Positions 45,464-54,885 of a DNA stretch of 64,000 nt are shown here, piece after piece (within the stretch, counting starts at the first letter, position 1; every line of letters starts with the position of its first letter). The notes under the pieces are model-generated. The model saw only the letters and a list, made by a program, of their open reading frames with translations. It was not told where the DNA came from and did no database searches. The stretch is from Variovorax paradoxus EPS (GTDB taxonomy: Bacteria; Pseudomonadota; Gammaproteobacteria; Burkholderiales; Burkholderiaceae_C). Position numbers and translations under genes: made by a program. The stretch covers positions 3,286,001 through 3,350,000 of the forward strand of contig NC_014931.1 in NCBI RefSeq assembly GCF_000184745.1. The letters run 5' to 3'.

Positions 45464-45946
45464 TCAGGACCCCATCGGACTGACCGATGCCAACGAAGGA
45501 TCGAAATCCGCTTCCACGCGTCCGATGTCCGGCACGCGCTGATACCGCAGCACGCGATATCCGGCTTCGATCAGCATCGCATCCCGATCCGGATCGCGCC
45601 GGGCCTTGTCCTTTTGATTCTTGTCGCCGAGCTCGACCACGGCCACGACCTTGAACGAGCGGTCGCACACGACGAAGTCTGCGATCCTGCGGCTGAACGT
45701 GCTGCGCGCCGCGCGCGTGCGGGCGGTGAGCAAGGCACCGAAACTGACCTGCGGCAGCACCACGAGGTCCGGGAGCGTTTGCACGAGGCGGTTGTACATC
45801 GCCTGCTCGCGTGCAGTGAGCGGTGCCCGGGCCTTGGGTTTGTCGACGAAGTTGCTGGTGTTTTGCTCGGACCTTTTCTTGGCCACCAACAGAAACACCA
45901 GCACGCCAACAACCAGCAAAACGACCATGAATAGGAACGTATTCAT
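45464..45946 (-). CDS. DUF2726 protein with N-terminal membrane anchor
   Basis: This 160-residue protein has one N-terminal membrane segment (about 4-22) and a cytoplasmic DUF2726 domain. The domain has TAREQAMYNRLVQTLPDLVVLPQVS, then a restriction-nuclease-like core: a basic FSRRIADFVVCD, an acidic VVAVVELGDK and YRVLRYQ. The D-x(n)-E-x-D/K pattern recalls PD-(D/E)xK enzymes, but activity is unproven. It is transcribed on its own from the 93-base gap before it. Confidence 0.8.
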   Translation of the reverse strand: MNTFLFMVVLLVVGVLVFLLVAKKRSEQNTSNFVDKPKARAPLTAREQAMYNRLVQTLPDLVVLPQVSFGALLTARTRAARSTFSRRIADFVVCDRSFKVVAVVELGDKNQKDKARRDPDRDAMLIEAGYRVLRYQRVPDIGRVEADFDPSLASVSPMGS

Positions 45947-46039
45947 CTCTGCTTCTCCTTCTCCACAGAGTCTCGCACGAGTGCGCAGGCGCCCTTTTTT
46001 TGACCTTTTGCCGGGCCTGCAAGGCGACGAAATCAGCCC

Positions 46040-46252
46040 TCAACGCTTGGGCGAATTTCCAATTCCTCTGCCTTCGTAGTTCACTCCCTTGGTCTGCTTG
46101 ATCTCGATCTTCTTCGCGTCAGGACAGGGCTCGTTCGAATACACGACCTTGCCGCCTTGCACGCATTTGTAGATCGAGTGCTGGGCCGCGGCATCGAACC
46201 CGGCGGTCGTCAGCAAACCCAGCGTGAACGCAAGGCCGCCCCATCTCACCAT
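46040..46252 (-). CDS. DUF4124 small exported protein
   Basis: This 70-residue secreted or membrane-anchored protein has an N-terminal signal-like segment (GLAFTLGLLTTAGF). IYKCVQGGKVVYSNEPCP is the DUF4124 core, typical of betaproteobacteria. Its start lies inside the 3' end of the ankyrin gene (7-base overlap), making it the last gene of the mltG operon. Function unknown. Confidence 0.8.
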   Translation of the reverse strand: MVRWGGLAFTLGLLTTAGFDAAAQHSIYKCVQGGKVVYSNEPCPDAKKIEIKQTKGVNYEGRGIGNSPKR

Positions 46253-46923
46253 TTGCCGTCCTTGGGCGGCGGCTTCGGACCGGCCTTGGCGTTCATTGCG
46301 GCCGTGATGAGCTGCGCCGCTTCCGCACGGTTCACCTTGTTCGCGAAGTCGACCGCCGTCATGCCCAGCTGATTTTTCATCGTCGTGTCAGCGCCTTCGT
46401 CCAGCAGCAGCTTCACGGCTTCGCCCGAGCCGTACATGGCGGCCATCATCAGCGGCGTGGTGCCGTTGGGCGACTGCGCATCGATGAACGCGTAGTTGTC
46501 GAGCAGCACTTTCATGATCGTCAATTGGCCGCTGGTGGCCGCGTAATGCAGCGGCGTCCAGCCGGTCTTGTTGACCGCGGCATCGCGCTTGAGCAGCTGC
46601 TTGACCAGGTCCTGCTGGCCCTTGATCGCAGCCAGCATCAGCGGCGTTTCGTCCTTGGCATTGGGCAGGTCGACATTGAGCTGGGGCGATTCGAGCAGCA
46701 CCTGGATGACCTTGGGCGACGGCTCGCGCAAAGCGATCATCAAGCCGGTCTGGCCGTGCTCGTCGAGCGTGTTCGGGTCAAACCCGCGTTGCAGCAGGGT
46801 GCGCACGCCGCTGGCGTTGTCGCCGCGCACGGCACGGAAAAAGTCTTCGAACGAGCCTGCATGCGCTGCAAAAGATGCAGCAATGACAAGGAGATAAAGC
46901 GACTTCTTGAAGTAGTTTTTCAT
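46246..46923 (-). CDS. Exported ankyrin-repeat protein
   Basis: This 225-residue protein has a signal peptide (residues 1-22, ending AAHA) and about five ankyrin repeats (TGLMIALREPS, TPLMLAAIKG, TPLHYAATSG, TPLMMAAMYG, TAVDFA). It is therefore periplasmic and likely a protein-binding scaffold. It overlaps tatD by four bases and the DUF4124 gene by seven, so all three are translationally coupled. Confidence 0.88.
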   Translation of the reverse strand: MKNYFKKSLYLLVIAASFAAHAGSFEDFFRAVRGDNASGVRTLLQRGFDPNTLDEHGQTGLMIALREPSPKVIQVLLESPQLNVDLPNAKDETPLMLAAIKGQQDLVKQLLKRDAAVNKTGWTPLHYAATSGQLTIMKVLLDNYAFIDAQSPNGTTPLMMAAMYGSGEAVKLLLDEGADTTMKNQLGMTAVDFANKVNRAEAAQLITAAMNAKAGPKPPPKDGKW

Positions 46924-47732
46924 GATCTGACGTCCCTGAATAATGTGTCGAAGTTGTCGCTCGTCGCCTTGGCGATGGCCTCTACGGGCACATTTCGAAG
47001 CTCGGCGATCTGTTGTGCCACGTAGGGCACGTACGACGGATTGTTGGTCTTGCCGCGGTACGGCACGGGCGCCAGATACGGGCTGTCGGTCTCGATCAGC
47101 ATGCGGTCGAGCGGCACGAAGGCGGCCACGTCGCGCAGGTCCTGAGCCTTCTTGAAGGTCAGGATGCCCGAGAAGGAAATGTAGAAGCCCAGGTCGAGCG
47201 CCGCGCGCGCCACTTCGGCGGTTTCGGTGAAGCAATGGAACACGCCGCCTGCCGCACCCGTACCGGTTGAGCCGTCTTCGCCCTCCTCCTTGAGGATCGC
47301 AATCGTGTCGGCCGAGGCTTCGCGGGTGTGAATGATGAGCGGCTTGCGGGTCTGCTGCGCCGCGCGGATGTGCACGCGGAAGCGGTCGCGCTGCCACTCC
47401 ATGTCGGCGATGCTGCGGCCGCCCTTACGTTCTTCCATCTGGTAGTAGTCGAGGCCGGTCTCGCCGATGGCCACCACGCGGGGCCGGGCCGAGAGGCGCA
47501 CCAGGTCTTCGACGCTGGGCTCGGCGATGTCCTCGTTGTCGGGGTGCACGCCCACGCTGGCCCAGAAGTTGTCGTAGCTGGCGGCGAGCGCCTGCACGTC
47601 GTCGAACTCCTCGAGCTTGGTGCAGATGCAGAGGGCCCGGTCGACCTTGGCGGCGGCCATGGCGGCGCGGATCTGCGGCATCTGGTCCGCGAACTCAGGG
47701 AAGGTCAGGTGGCAATGGGAGTCTGTGAACAT
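46920..47732 (-). CDS. tatD: TatD-family metal-dependent hydrolase
   Basis: This is a 270-residue TIM-barrel hydrolase. SHCHL gives the N-terminal metal HxH, GETGLDYY a second metal site, IIHTREA and FHCF further His ligands, and ETDSPYLAPVPYRGK the catalytic Asp. Family members are 3'-5' DNases; YcfH/TatD-type genes often sit beside holB as here. ATG 47732 is used because it begins the domain (MFTDSHCH); an upstream GTG at 47765 is possible. Confidence 0.9.
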   Translation of the reverse strand: MFTDSHCHLTFPEFADQMPQIRAAMAAAKVDRALCICTKLEEFDDVQALAASYDNFWASVGVHPDNEDIAEPSVEDLVRLSARPRVVAIGETGLDYYQMEERKGGRSIADMEWQRDRFRVHIRAAQQTRKPLIIHTREASADTIAILKEEGEDGSTGTGAAGGVFHCFTETAEVARAALDLGFYISFSGILTFKKAQDLRDVAAFVPLDRMLIETDSPYLAPVPYRGKTNNPSYVPYVAQQIAELRNVPVEAIAKATSDNFDTLFRDVRS

Positions 47733-47819
47733 CGGAAATGACGGTGAAGTCGGCGCACCTGTCACCTGTGTGAGGTGGCGCCGTACACGGAGTTCCGCGT
47801 CACGAGGACGACGGAAAAC

Positions 47820-48209
47820 TCAGATGGTTTGGGTGGGACGGTCCGACGCCATCGAACCACCGAGGGCTGCCTCGATGCGCGCCTTCAGTTGCCGCGATTT
47901 TTCGTCCGAAGGAAAACGGATGCCGACACCGGGCGCCCGGTTGCCGGCGGCGCGTGCCGGCGTGATCCAGGCGACCTTGCCGGCCACCGGATAGCGCTGT
48001 GGGTCTTCGGGCAGCGTCAGCAGCACATAGACGTCGTCGCCCAGCCGGTATTCGCGCGTGGTCGGAATGAAGATGCCGCCCTCGGCAAAGAGCGGGATGT
48101 ACGCCGCATAGAGCGCCCCCTTTTCCTTGATGGCGAGCTGGATGACGCTCGGCCTGGCGGGCGTGGAGGCTGCGGACGCAGCGGGGGCGGGGGCGACAGG
48201 TTGGTTCAT
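47820..48209 (-). CDS. PilZ domain protein (type IV pilus / c-di-GMP type)
   Basis: This is a 129-residue single PilZ domain. The N-terminal 18 residues are Ala/Pro-rich. GGIFIPTTREYRLGDDVYVLLTLPED and VAWITPARAAGNRAPGVGIRF match the PilZ protein encoded next to holB in beta- and gammaproteobacteria, where it is required for twitching motility. The RxxxR c-di-GMP motif is absent, as in P. aeruginosa PilZ. It overlaps the holB stop by four bases. Confidence 0.88.
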   Translation of the reverse strand: MNQPVAPAPAASAASTPARPSVIQLAIKEKGALYAAYIPLFAEGGIFIPTTREYRLGDDVYVLLTLPEDPQRYPVAGKVAWITPARAAGNRAPGVGIRFPSDEKSRQLKARIEAALGGSMASDRPTQTI

Positions 48210-49222
48210 GGGCGGCGAGCGGCTGAGTTTAGGGTGCTTCGCGCTTCGCTCACAAGCGCTTCGAGCATGAGACCTGCATTGAACGGATGCTCCGCGGTTC
48301 TCGCGGCATTCGCGAGCGACTTCGACCAACGCGCCAAAGCCAGCCGCGACGGCGCCGCCGGCAGGTCGGCCGCCTCGAAGAAACGTGGCTCGGCGCCGTT
48401 GCCGACAGCCATCAAGTCGTGGCAGAGCTTCTGCAGCGCGCCAACGGCTTGAGCCGGTGCATGGTCCGACAGCGCACCCACATCACCGCGCGAAATGGCC
48501 TTGGGAAACAACGACCACGCCTTGGGCGATTGGCCGGACCGCGCGAGCCGCAAGGCATCGCTGGGCCGTCCGCCGGCAGCGCGCAACAGGGCGGCCGCAT
48601 CGGCGGCCGGCACGTCCTGCGCCACAAGCCAGGCCTCGGCCTCGGCCGTTTCGGGCCACGGCAGCGTGAAGCCCAGGCAACGGCTGCGAATCGTCGGCAG
48701 CAATTGCCACGCCGCCTCGCTGGCCAGCACGAAGCGCACGTCGCCGACGGGCTCCTCGAGCGTCTTGAGCAGCGCGTTCGCGGTGATGGTGTTCATGCGC
48801 TCAGCCGGATACACCAGCACCACCTTGCCGCGCCCGCGCGCACTGGTGCGCTGGGCAAAGCCGACCGCATCGCGCATCGCCTCGACGCGGATCTCGCGGC
48901 TCGCCTTGCGCTTCTTGTCGTCGATGTCGGCCTGCGCCTTTTCGTCGAGCGGCCAGCCCAGTTCCTGCATGGCGACTTCGGGCATCAGCACGCACAGGTC
49001 GGCGTGGGTGCGGACCTCGATGGCGTGGCAGCTGGCGCAATGGCCGCAGGCAGTACCGCCCTCTTCCGCCGGCTGCTCGCACAGCCAGGCGGCGGCGAGC
49101 GCCAACGCGAGTTCGTATTGGCCGATGCCCGACGGCCCTTGCAGCAGCCAGGCATGACCGCGCTGGCGCAGCAGCTCGGCCAGCGGCTGGCGCAGCCAGG
49201 GCGTGAGGGGTGGCACGCTCAT
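48206..49222 (-). CDS. holB: DNA polymerase III subunit delta'
   Basis: This 338-residue clamp-loader subunit has the degenerate P-loop [15 protein letters not shown], the zinc-binding CGHCASC (with a nearby upstream Cys) and [11 protein letters not shown] from the AAA+ sensor region. IRSRCLGF follows. Length is normal. The start overlaps the stop of tmk (ATGA). It opens the sliding clamp within the DnaX complex. Confidence 0.93.
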   Translation of the reverse strand: MSVPPLTPWLRQPLAELLRQRGHAWLLQGPSGIGQYELALALAAAWLCEQPAEEGGTACGHCASCHAIEVRTHADLCVLMPEVAMQELGWPLDEKAQADIDDKKRKASREIRVEAMRDAVGFAQRTSARGRGKVVLVYPAERMNTITANALLKTLEEPVGDVRFVLASEAAWQLLPTIRSRCLGFTLPWPETAEAEAWLVAQDVPAADAAALLRAAGGRPSDALRLARSGQSPKAWSLFPKAISRGDVGALSDHAPAQAVGALQKLCHDLMAVGNGAEPRFFEAADLPAAPSRLALARWSKSLANAARTAEHPFNAGLMLEALVSEARSTLNSAARRP

Positions 49223-49875
49223 CGCGCAACTCCGCTTTGAGGTGCCAGCACGCCGCGCGCCACCAACGCCGTTTCGATCTGCTGCCAGACCTGGTCGCGC
49301 GCCTGGCTGGCGTCGATGCGAATGAAGCGCTGCGCGTCGGCGTCGGCGCGGTCTGCGTAGCCTTGGGCCACGCGGCGAAAGAACTCGACCGGCTGCGCCT
49401 CGAACTTGTCGGGTACGCGCGCACCGGCCAGCCGCTGCGCCGCGATCTCGGGCGCCAGGTCGAACCACAGCGTGATGTGCGGCTGCAGCAGCCCTTCCGC
49501 CCTGCCCCCTTGCGCCCACTGTTCCAGCGTCGACAGCACGGCTGCATCGAAGCCGCGCCCCGCGCCCTGATAGGCGAAAGTGGCGTCGGTGAAGCGGTCG
49601 CACAGCACCAGGTCGCCGCGCGCGAGTGCCGGCTCGATGACCTGCACGATGTGATCGCGCCGCGCCGCGAACACCAACAGCGATTCGGTCAGCGGGTCCA
49701 TCGGCTGCTCCAGGATCAACCCGCGCAGCGTTTCCGCCAGCGGCGTGCCGCCGGGTTCGCGCGTGCGCACGACCGTGCGGCCCTGCGCCTTGAACAGCGC
49801 TTCCATCGCATCGAGATGGCTCGACTTGCCCGCGCCATCGATGCCTTCCAGCGTCAGAAAAAGCCCTTCGCTCAT
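49219..49875 (-). CDS. tmk: Thymidylate kinase
   Basis: This 218-residue enzyme phosphorylates dTMP to dTDP. The P-loop is [11 protein letters not shown] (residues 10-20), [12 protein letters not shown] is the second signature and [13 protein letters not shown] replaces the usual DRY/S-type motif with DRF. Its start overlaps the stop of mltG by four bases, so translation is coupled in the mltG-tmk-holB unit. Confidence 0.94.
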   Translation of the reverse strand: MSEGLFLTLEGIDGAGKSSHLDAMEALFKAQGRTVVRTREPGGTPLAETLRGLILEQPMDPLTESLLVFAARRDHIVQVIEPALARGDLVLCDRFTDATFAYQGAGRGFDAAVLSTLEQWAQGGRAEGLLQPHITLWFDLAPEIAAQRLAGARVPDKFEAQPVEFFRRVAQGYADRADADAQRFIRIDASQARDQVWQQIETALVARGVLAPQSGVAR

Positions 49876-50987
49876 TGCGTTGCCTTGGGTTTGGGTTCGC
49901 TGCTGCTGCTGCCACCACCGCGCTGGTAGCGATTGACCGCGCGGTTGTGGTCATCGAGCGAGCTGCTGAACTGGCTCGTGCCGTCGCCGCGCGAAACGAA
50001 GTACAGCGATTTGCTCTGCGCCGGCTGCACCGCCGCCAGCAGCGCCGCCTTGCCCGGCATCGCGATCGGCGTGGGCGGCAGGCCACCGCGGGTGTAGGTG
50101 TTCCAGGGGCTGTCGGTCTGCAGGTCTTTCTTGCGCAGGTTGCCGTCGAAGGCGGCGCCGAGGCCGTAGATCACCGTCGGATCGGTCTGCAGCGGCATGC
50201 CGATGCGCAGGCGATTGGTGAAGACGGCGGCGATTTCGGCGCGGTCGTTGGCTTTGCCTGTCTCCTTTTCGACAATGCTGGCCAGAATCAGCGCGTCATC
50301 GGCCGATTTCAGGGGCAAGTCGGCGGCCCGCGCCGCCCAGGCGGCTTCGAGCTTCTTGTCCATGGCCCGCATGGCGCGCTGCAGCAGGGCGATGTCGGTC
50401 GAGCCCTTCGAATAGGTATAGGTGTCCGGGAAGAAGCGGCCTTCGGGGTGCACGCCGGGCTTGCCCAGCTTGGCCATCAGGGCGTCGTCGGTCAGGCCCA
50501 CGCTTTCGGGCTTGAGCTGATCGGCCTTGCCGAGCGCCGCGCGCACCTGCCGCATGTTCCAGCCCTCGACCAGCACCAGGCTGCGCGTGGCTTCCTCGCC
50601 GCGCACCAGGATGTTGAGCAGCAGCTTAGGCGTGACACCGCGCTCCAGCTCGTAACTGCCGGCGCGCATCTGGCGGTCCTGGCCCGAAATCCGGAACCAC
50701 CAATAGAGCAGTTGCGGCTGCACATCGACGCCGGCATTGGCCACGGCCTGGGCAATGCCGCGCGGCGTGGTGCCGGGCTCGATGGAAAGATCGGCGCTGG
50801 GCGCCGACATCTTGAGCGGCTGGTGCACCCACCAGAGTCCGCCGGCGCCGAGCGCGAGCGCGATCAGGGCGGCGAGCAGGAAGAGGGTAAGAAAGAAGCT
50901 GCGCACGAATCCGATGGGAAGCGGTGGGTCGATGGGGATGGGAAAAGGGAGGGAGTCCCTGACGCCGGAAGGAACAGGCCCGGCCAT
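49872..50987 (-). CDS. mltG: Endolytic transglycosylase MltG (YceG family)
   Basis: This is a 371-residue inner-membrane murein transglycosylase that terminates nascent glycan strands. One membrane segment lies near residues 28-52, followed by a LysM-like part ([19 protein letters not shown]) and the catalytic domain with [20 protein letters not shown], where Glu is catalytic. The first about 27 residues are Pro-rich, and GTG codons inside them could be the true start. It heads the operon and is divergent from ygfZ with only 12 bases between start codons, so the promoters must overlap the coding starts. Confidence 0.92.
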   Translation of the reverse strand: MAGPVPSGVRDSLPFPIPIDPPLPIGFVRSFFLTLFLLAALIALALGAGGLWWVHQPLKMSAPSADLSIEPGTTPRGIAQAVANAGVDVQPQLLYWWFRISGQDRQMRAGSYELERGVTPKLLLNILVRGEEATRSLVLVEGWNMRQVRAALGKADQLKPESVGLTDDALMAKLGKPGVHPEGRFFPDTYTYSKGSTDIALLQRAMRAMDKKLEAAWAARAADLPLKSADDALILASIVEKETGKANDRAEIAAVFTNRLRIGMPLQTDPTVIYGLGAAFDGNLRKKDLQTDSPWNTYTRGGLPPTPIAMPGKAALLAAVQPAQSKSLYFVSRGDGTSQFSSSLDDHNRAVNRYQRGGGSSSSEPKPKATQ

Positions 50988-50999
50988 GATAATTCAGCG

Positions 51000-51926
51000 A
51001 TGACCACAGTCGTTCTCAACGGGGTAGCCACCCTCTCGCACCTCGGCGTGATCCGCGCCGAAGGCCCCGATGCCGCCAGCTTCCTGCACGGACAGCTGAC
51101 CCAGGATTTCTCCCTGCTCGGCGCCACCGAAGCCCGTCTGGCCGCGCTCTGCACCGCCAAGGGCCGCGTGATCGCAAGCTTCATCGGTATCCGGCCGCAA
51201 CCCGAGTCGATCCTTCTTGTGTGCAGCCGCGACATCCTCGCAGCGACGCTCAAGCGCCTCTCGATGTACGTGCTGCGCGCCAAGGCCAAGCTGACCGACG
51301 CCACCGACCAGTTCGCGCTCTACGGCCTGGCCGGCACCGCGCTCACCGCCAACGGCCTGGATGCGGCCACGCCACCCGGCAAGCGCACCGCCATCGGCGA
51401 CGACATCAGCGTGGTGTCGCTCTACCCGGCCGACGGCGTGCCGCGCGCCTTGTGGATCGCCCCCGCCCACCATGCCGCGCCGGCCGGCCCGAAGCTCGAT
51501 GCCGATCTCTGGCAATGGAGCGAAGTTCGCAGCGGCATCGTGACCGTGACCACGCCCATCATCGAAGCCTTCGTGCCGCAGATGATCAATTACGAATCGG
51601 TGGGCGGCGTGAACTTCAAGAAGGGCTGCTACCCCGGCCAGGAGATCGTGGCGCGCAGCCAGTTCCGCGGCACGCTGAAGCGCCGCACCTACCTCATGCA
51701 GGCCGATGCGCCCGTGGCGGTGGGCCAGGAAGTGTTCGCAGCCAGCGATGGCGAACAGCCCGTCGGCACCGTGGCCCAGGCTGCACAGGCGCCCGGCGGC
51801 GGCTGGTCGGCGCTGGTCTCGATGCAGATCTCGGCGCTCGAAGCCGGCGCCCTGCATGCCGGCGCGGCCACCGGCCCGGCCTTGACGGTCGAGCCGCTCC
51901 CTTACGCCTTGCTCGAAGACATCTGA
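51000..51926 (+). CDS. ygfZ: tRNA-modifying / Fe-S assembly protein YgfZ
   Basis: This 308-residue folate-binding protein is related to GcvT and is needed for Fe-S enzymes such as MiaB. The hallmark K-G-C-Y-x-G-Q-E is intact as FKKGCYPGQEIVARSQFRG. It begins 12 bases from the divergent mltG start. A clear terminator follows at 51964. Confidence 0.92.
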   Translation: MTTVVLNGVATLSHLGVIRAEGPDAASFLHGQLTQDFSLLGATEARLAALCTAKGRVIASFIGIRPQPESILLVCSRDILAATLKRLSMYVLRAKAKLTDATDQFALYGLAGTALTANGLDAATPPGKRTAIGDDISVVSLYPADGVPRALWIAPAHHAAPAGPKLDADLWQWSEVRSGIVTVTTPIIEAFVPQMINYESVGGVNFKKGCYPGQEIVARSQFRGTLKRRTYLMQADAPVAVGQEVFAASDGEQPVGTVAQAAQAPGGGWSALVSMQISALEAGALHAGAATGPALTVEPLPYALLEDI

Positions 51927-51963
51927 TCTTTCTTCCCCCAACGCCCGGACCAAGAGGGCGTTC

Positions 51964-51995
51964 GGCGCCATCGAAAAAGATGGCGCCATTTTTTT
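51964..51995 (+). terminator. Rho-independent terminator of ygfZ
   Basis: A perfect 9-bp stem (GGCGCCATC / GATGGCGCC) with the loop GAAAAA is followed by an A-T7 tract, 38 bases after the ygfZ stop codon. It is the clearest intrinsic terminator in the window. Confidence 0.93.
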
Positions 51996-52071
51996 GCGCG
52001 ACGCTTAACCCCGCCGTCGATGCTGCGCCGTAGAAGCCTGCATCGACCCACTCCTGGCAAGGAAGAGCACC

Positions 52072-52989
52072 ATGAAGCGCAGACTTTTTTCCACCGTCCT
52101 GGCCCTGACCGCCCTCACCACCGGCCTGGCGGCCGCTGCCGAAAGCCCGGCCCGCCCGTTCGCGCCGCCCTCTTCTTCGAGCCGCATCGGCTCGATCATG
52201 CAGATCGCCATTGTCGATCGCACGACGGGCGCCGAACTCCCGATCTACCGCCACCGCGGCGAATACTGGGTGGCCGGCCGCCCCGGCGCGCGCTACGCCA
52301 TCCGGGCGCGCAACGCGATGGGCGAACGCATCATGGCCGTGATGTCGGTGGACGGCGTCAACGTCGTCAGCGGCGAAACCGCGGGCATCGGGCAGACGGG
52401 CTACGTGTTCGGCGCGCGCGAAAACAGCGACATCACCGGCTGGCGCAAGAGCGATTCGCAGATCGCGGCCTTCGAATTCGCCTCTGCCGGCAACTCCTAC
52501 GCAAGCCGCACCGGCCGGCCCGACGACGTCGGCGTGATCGGTGTCGCGCTGTTCCGCGAGAACGTGCCGGTGCCGCCGCCTCCCCCGATCGCGCCCTATC
52601 CGAGCCGCGACGAGTACAGCTCGCGCGACCGCGAATTGCGGAGCGAATCGTCTGCGCTGGGCGATGCCAAGGCCAAATCGGCGCCCGCCGAGGCCGCGGC
52701 CTCTGGCGACGCACCCGCCGGCAGCATGGCGCGCCGCCAGGCACCGGCTCCAAGCCTGGGCACGGCCCACGGCCGCCGCGAAACCTCGTACGTCGGCAAG
52801 ACGAACTTCGAGCGCGCGCAGTCGACGCCCGACGAAGTGGTCCGCATCCGCTACGACAGCCGCGACAACCTCATTGCGGCGGGCGTGATTCCGGTGCCGC
52901 CGACGCCGCGCTGGCCGCGTCCCGCGGGCCCGTCGCCGTTCCCCGGTTCGGACTCCGGCTACGTGCCGGATCCGCCCAGCCGCTACTGA
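52072..52989 (+). CDS. Exported hypothetical protein, Comamonadaceae type
   Basis: This 305-residue protein has a signal peptide ending near residue 22 (AAAA-ES). The middle (IAIVDRTTGAELPIYRHRGEYWVAG, GERIMAVMSVDGVNVVSGETA) looks like a beta-rich ligand domain. The C-terminal half is Pro/Arg/Ser-rich and probably disordered. AAGGAAG precedes the ATG. No function is known. Its stop is directly adjacent to the stop of the convergent gene at 52990. Confidence 0.75.
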   Translation: MKRRLFSTVLALTALTTGLAAAAESPARPFAPPSSSSRIGSIMQIAIVDRTTGAELPIYRHRGEYWVAGRPGARYAIRARNAMGERIMAVMSVDGVNVVSGETAGIGQTGYVFGARENSDITGWRKSDSQIAAFEFASAGNSYASRTGRPDDVGVIGVALFRENVPVPPPPPIAPYPSRDEYSSRDRELRSESSALGDAKAKSAPAEAAASGDAPAGSMARRQAPAPSLGTAHGRRETSYVGKTNFERAQSTPDEVVRIRYDSRDNLIAAGVIPVPPTPRWPRPAGPSPFPGSDSGYVPDPPSRY

Positions 52990-53877
52990 TCAGCGCAGCG
53001 AGCGGCGCATCTCGACGTGCGGGATGCCGGCTTCTTCGAACGGCTCGCCGTGCACCGCATAACCGAGCCGCGCATAGAACCGCTCGGCGCTGCGCTGCGC
53101 ATTGAGCGCCACTTCGCGGTCGCCGCGCGCCCGCGCCGCTTCTTCCAGCGCCTGCATCACGGCCGCGCCATGCCCGCCGCTTCGCAGCGTGCGGTGCACC
53201 GCCATGCGGCCGATGTGGGAGACGCCGTCTTCCGCATCGAGCAACCGCCCGGTCGCGATGACTTGCCCGAGGCGATTGCGCGCCACCGCGTGCAGCACGA
53301 CGGCATCGTGCGCGTCCCACTCCAGTTCCTTCGGAATGTTCTGCTCCTCGATGAACACCGCGCGCCGCAGGGCGCCCGCGCCTTCGCCGAGCGCGTCCCA
53401 TCCGCCGGTCTCCACGGTCCGCATCGCTTCACCGGCCTCGAAGCCCAGCAGCACTTCTCGCAGCCCCGCGGGCACCGCCTTCGAAGTCTGCGTGGCCGGA
53501 TCGGCGAACACATAGACCAGTTCGCAGCCGACCAGGTACTGGTCCTGCCGGAACAGCGCGCCCTCGAACACGATCGACGAATTGCCGATGCGCGCGCACT
53601 TCATGCCCACGTCGATCACATCGTCCATGCGCGCCGAGGCACGGAAATCGATCGTCGCCTTGCGCACGTACAGGTCGCCGCCCAGCGAATGCATCGCCTC
53701 TTCGTACGGCAGCGCCATCGCGCGCCAGTAGTCGGCGATGGCGGTGTCGAAGTACATGAGGTAGTGCGCGTTGAAGACGATCTTCTGCATGTCCACCTCG
53801 GCCCAGCGCACGCGCAGGCGGTGGAAAAAGCGGAAGTCCTCGCGTCGGTTCGCTGCGGTTCTTGTCTCTGTCGTCAT
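52990..53877 (-). CDS. Acyl-CoA thioesterase (YbgC-like) fused to GNAT acetyltransferase
   Basis: This is a 295-residue two-domain protein. Residues about 15-145 are a hotdog-fold thioesterase (RVRWAEVDMQKIVFNAHYLMYFD; the Asp before QK is the catalytic position). Residues about 155-295 are an ElaA-like GNAT domain (RRAVFIEEQNIPKELEWD; acetyl-CoA loop RTLRSGGHGAAV). Each domain normally occurs alone, so this is an uncommon fusion; it could act on acyl-CoA thioesters and amines. The start overlaps the stop of the upstream esterase gene (ATGA). Confidence 0.85.
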   Translation of the reverse strand: MTTETRTAANRREDFRFFHRLRVRWAEVDMQKIVFNAHYLMYFDTAIADYWRAMALPYEEAMHSLGGDLYVRKATIDFRASARMDDVIDVGMKCARIGNSSIVFEGALFRQDQYLVGCELVYVFADPATQTSKAVPAGLREVLLGFEAGEAMRTVETGGWDALGEGAGALRRAVFIEEQNIPKELEWDAHDAVVLHAVARNRLGQVIATGRLLDAEDGVSHIGRMAVHRTLRSGGHGAAVMQALEEAARARGDREVALNAQRSAERFYARLGYAVHGEPFEEAGIPHVEMRRSLR

Positions 53878-54839
53878 GGTGCCAATGCTTCCTTGAGTGC
53901 CCGGGCCGCGTCGCCTTGCGCCTGCAGCGCTTCGGGCAATGCGCGGCCCATCTTGATGAATTCGTGGATCACGCCGCGGTAGATCTCCAGGTCGACTTGC
54001 ACGCCCGCGGCGCGCAGCTTGTCGGCGTAGGCGATGCCTTCGTCCACCACCGGGTCGCATTCCGCGAGGCCGATCCACGCGGGCGCCACGCCGTCGACGT
54101 CGTCGGCCAGCAGCGGCGCAAAGCGCCAGTCGTCGCGGTCGGCCGGCGTGCGGACGTACTGCGCGAAGAAGAAATCGATCATCGCCTTCGTGAGCAACGG
54201 GCCGTGCTCGAAGCGCTGGTGCGATGGTGTGTCCTGGTGCGCCGTCATGCCGGGGTAGATCAGCATCTGCAGCGCGAGCGGCAGCCCCGCATCGCGCGCC
54301 ATGATCGCGCACACCGCGGCCAGCGTGCCGCCGGCGCTGTCGCCGCCGACCGCGAGGCGGCTGCCGTCGAGCCCGAGGCTCGCGCCTTGCGTGGCGACGA
54401 ACTGGAACGCGTCCCACGCGTCGTCGGATGCGGTCGGAAACTTGTGCGCGGGCGCGAGCCGGTAGTCGACCGACACCACCGCGCAGCCGCTCTTGCTGCT
54501 CAGCACGCGGCACAGCGTGTCGTGCGTGCGGACGTTGCCGACCGTGAAGCCGCCGCCATGGAAGTACACCAGCACCGGCAGCACGTCCGATGAGGGCGCG
54601 TAGAGCCGCGCGGGTATCGCAAAGCCGTCACGCGCGGCGATGGTGAAGTCTTCGATGCGCGCCAGTTCTGGCTTGGGCACTTCGAGCACGCCCGCGCCTT
54701 TTTCATAAGAGGCCTTGGCCTCGTCGGGCGAGAGCTGATCGAGCGTCGCATGGCCGGCGCGCGCCATGCGCTCGACCACGCTGGCCATCTTCGCGGTCAG
54801 CGGGTGCGGGGGGAATGTCGTGGGAGGGTTGCCTGTCAT
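53874..54839 (-). CDS. Alpha/beta hydrolase, hormone-sensitive-lipase (HSL) family esterase
   Basis: This 321-residue esterase has the oxyanion motif HGGGFTVG, a nucleophile elbow GGDSAGG, Asp in AECDPVVDEG and a late His in IHEFIKMG. All catalytic residues are present. ATG 54839 is used; a GTG six bases upstream is in frame. It is cytoplasmic and acts on short-chain esters by family. Confidence 0.9.
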   Translation of the reverse strand: MTGNPPTTFPPHPLTAKMASVVERMARAGHATLDQLSPDEAKASYEKGAGVLEVPKPELARIEDFTIAARDGFAIPARLYAPSSDVLPVLVYFHGGGFTVGNVRTHDTLCRVLSSKSGCAVVSVDYRLAPAHKFPTASDDAWDAFQFVATQGASLGLDGSRLAVGGDSAGGTLAAVCAIMARDAGLPLALQMLIYPGMTAHQDTPSHQRFEHGPLLTKAMIDFFFAQYVRTPADRDDWRFAPLLADDVDGVAPAWIGLAECDPVVDEGIAYADKLRAAGVQVDLEIYRGVIHEFIKMGRALPEALQAQGDAARALKEALAP

Positions 54840-54885
54840 GCGCACTTGGTCGATCGATCGATGGATTGTTTGTTTGTTTATTTAT

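Noticed and set aside
54851..54885. CGAT and TGTT short runs before the exported hydratase stop codon
   Set aside because: Brief low-complexity sequence in an intergenic gap; no gene or regulatory pattern could be supported.
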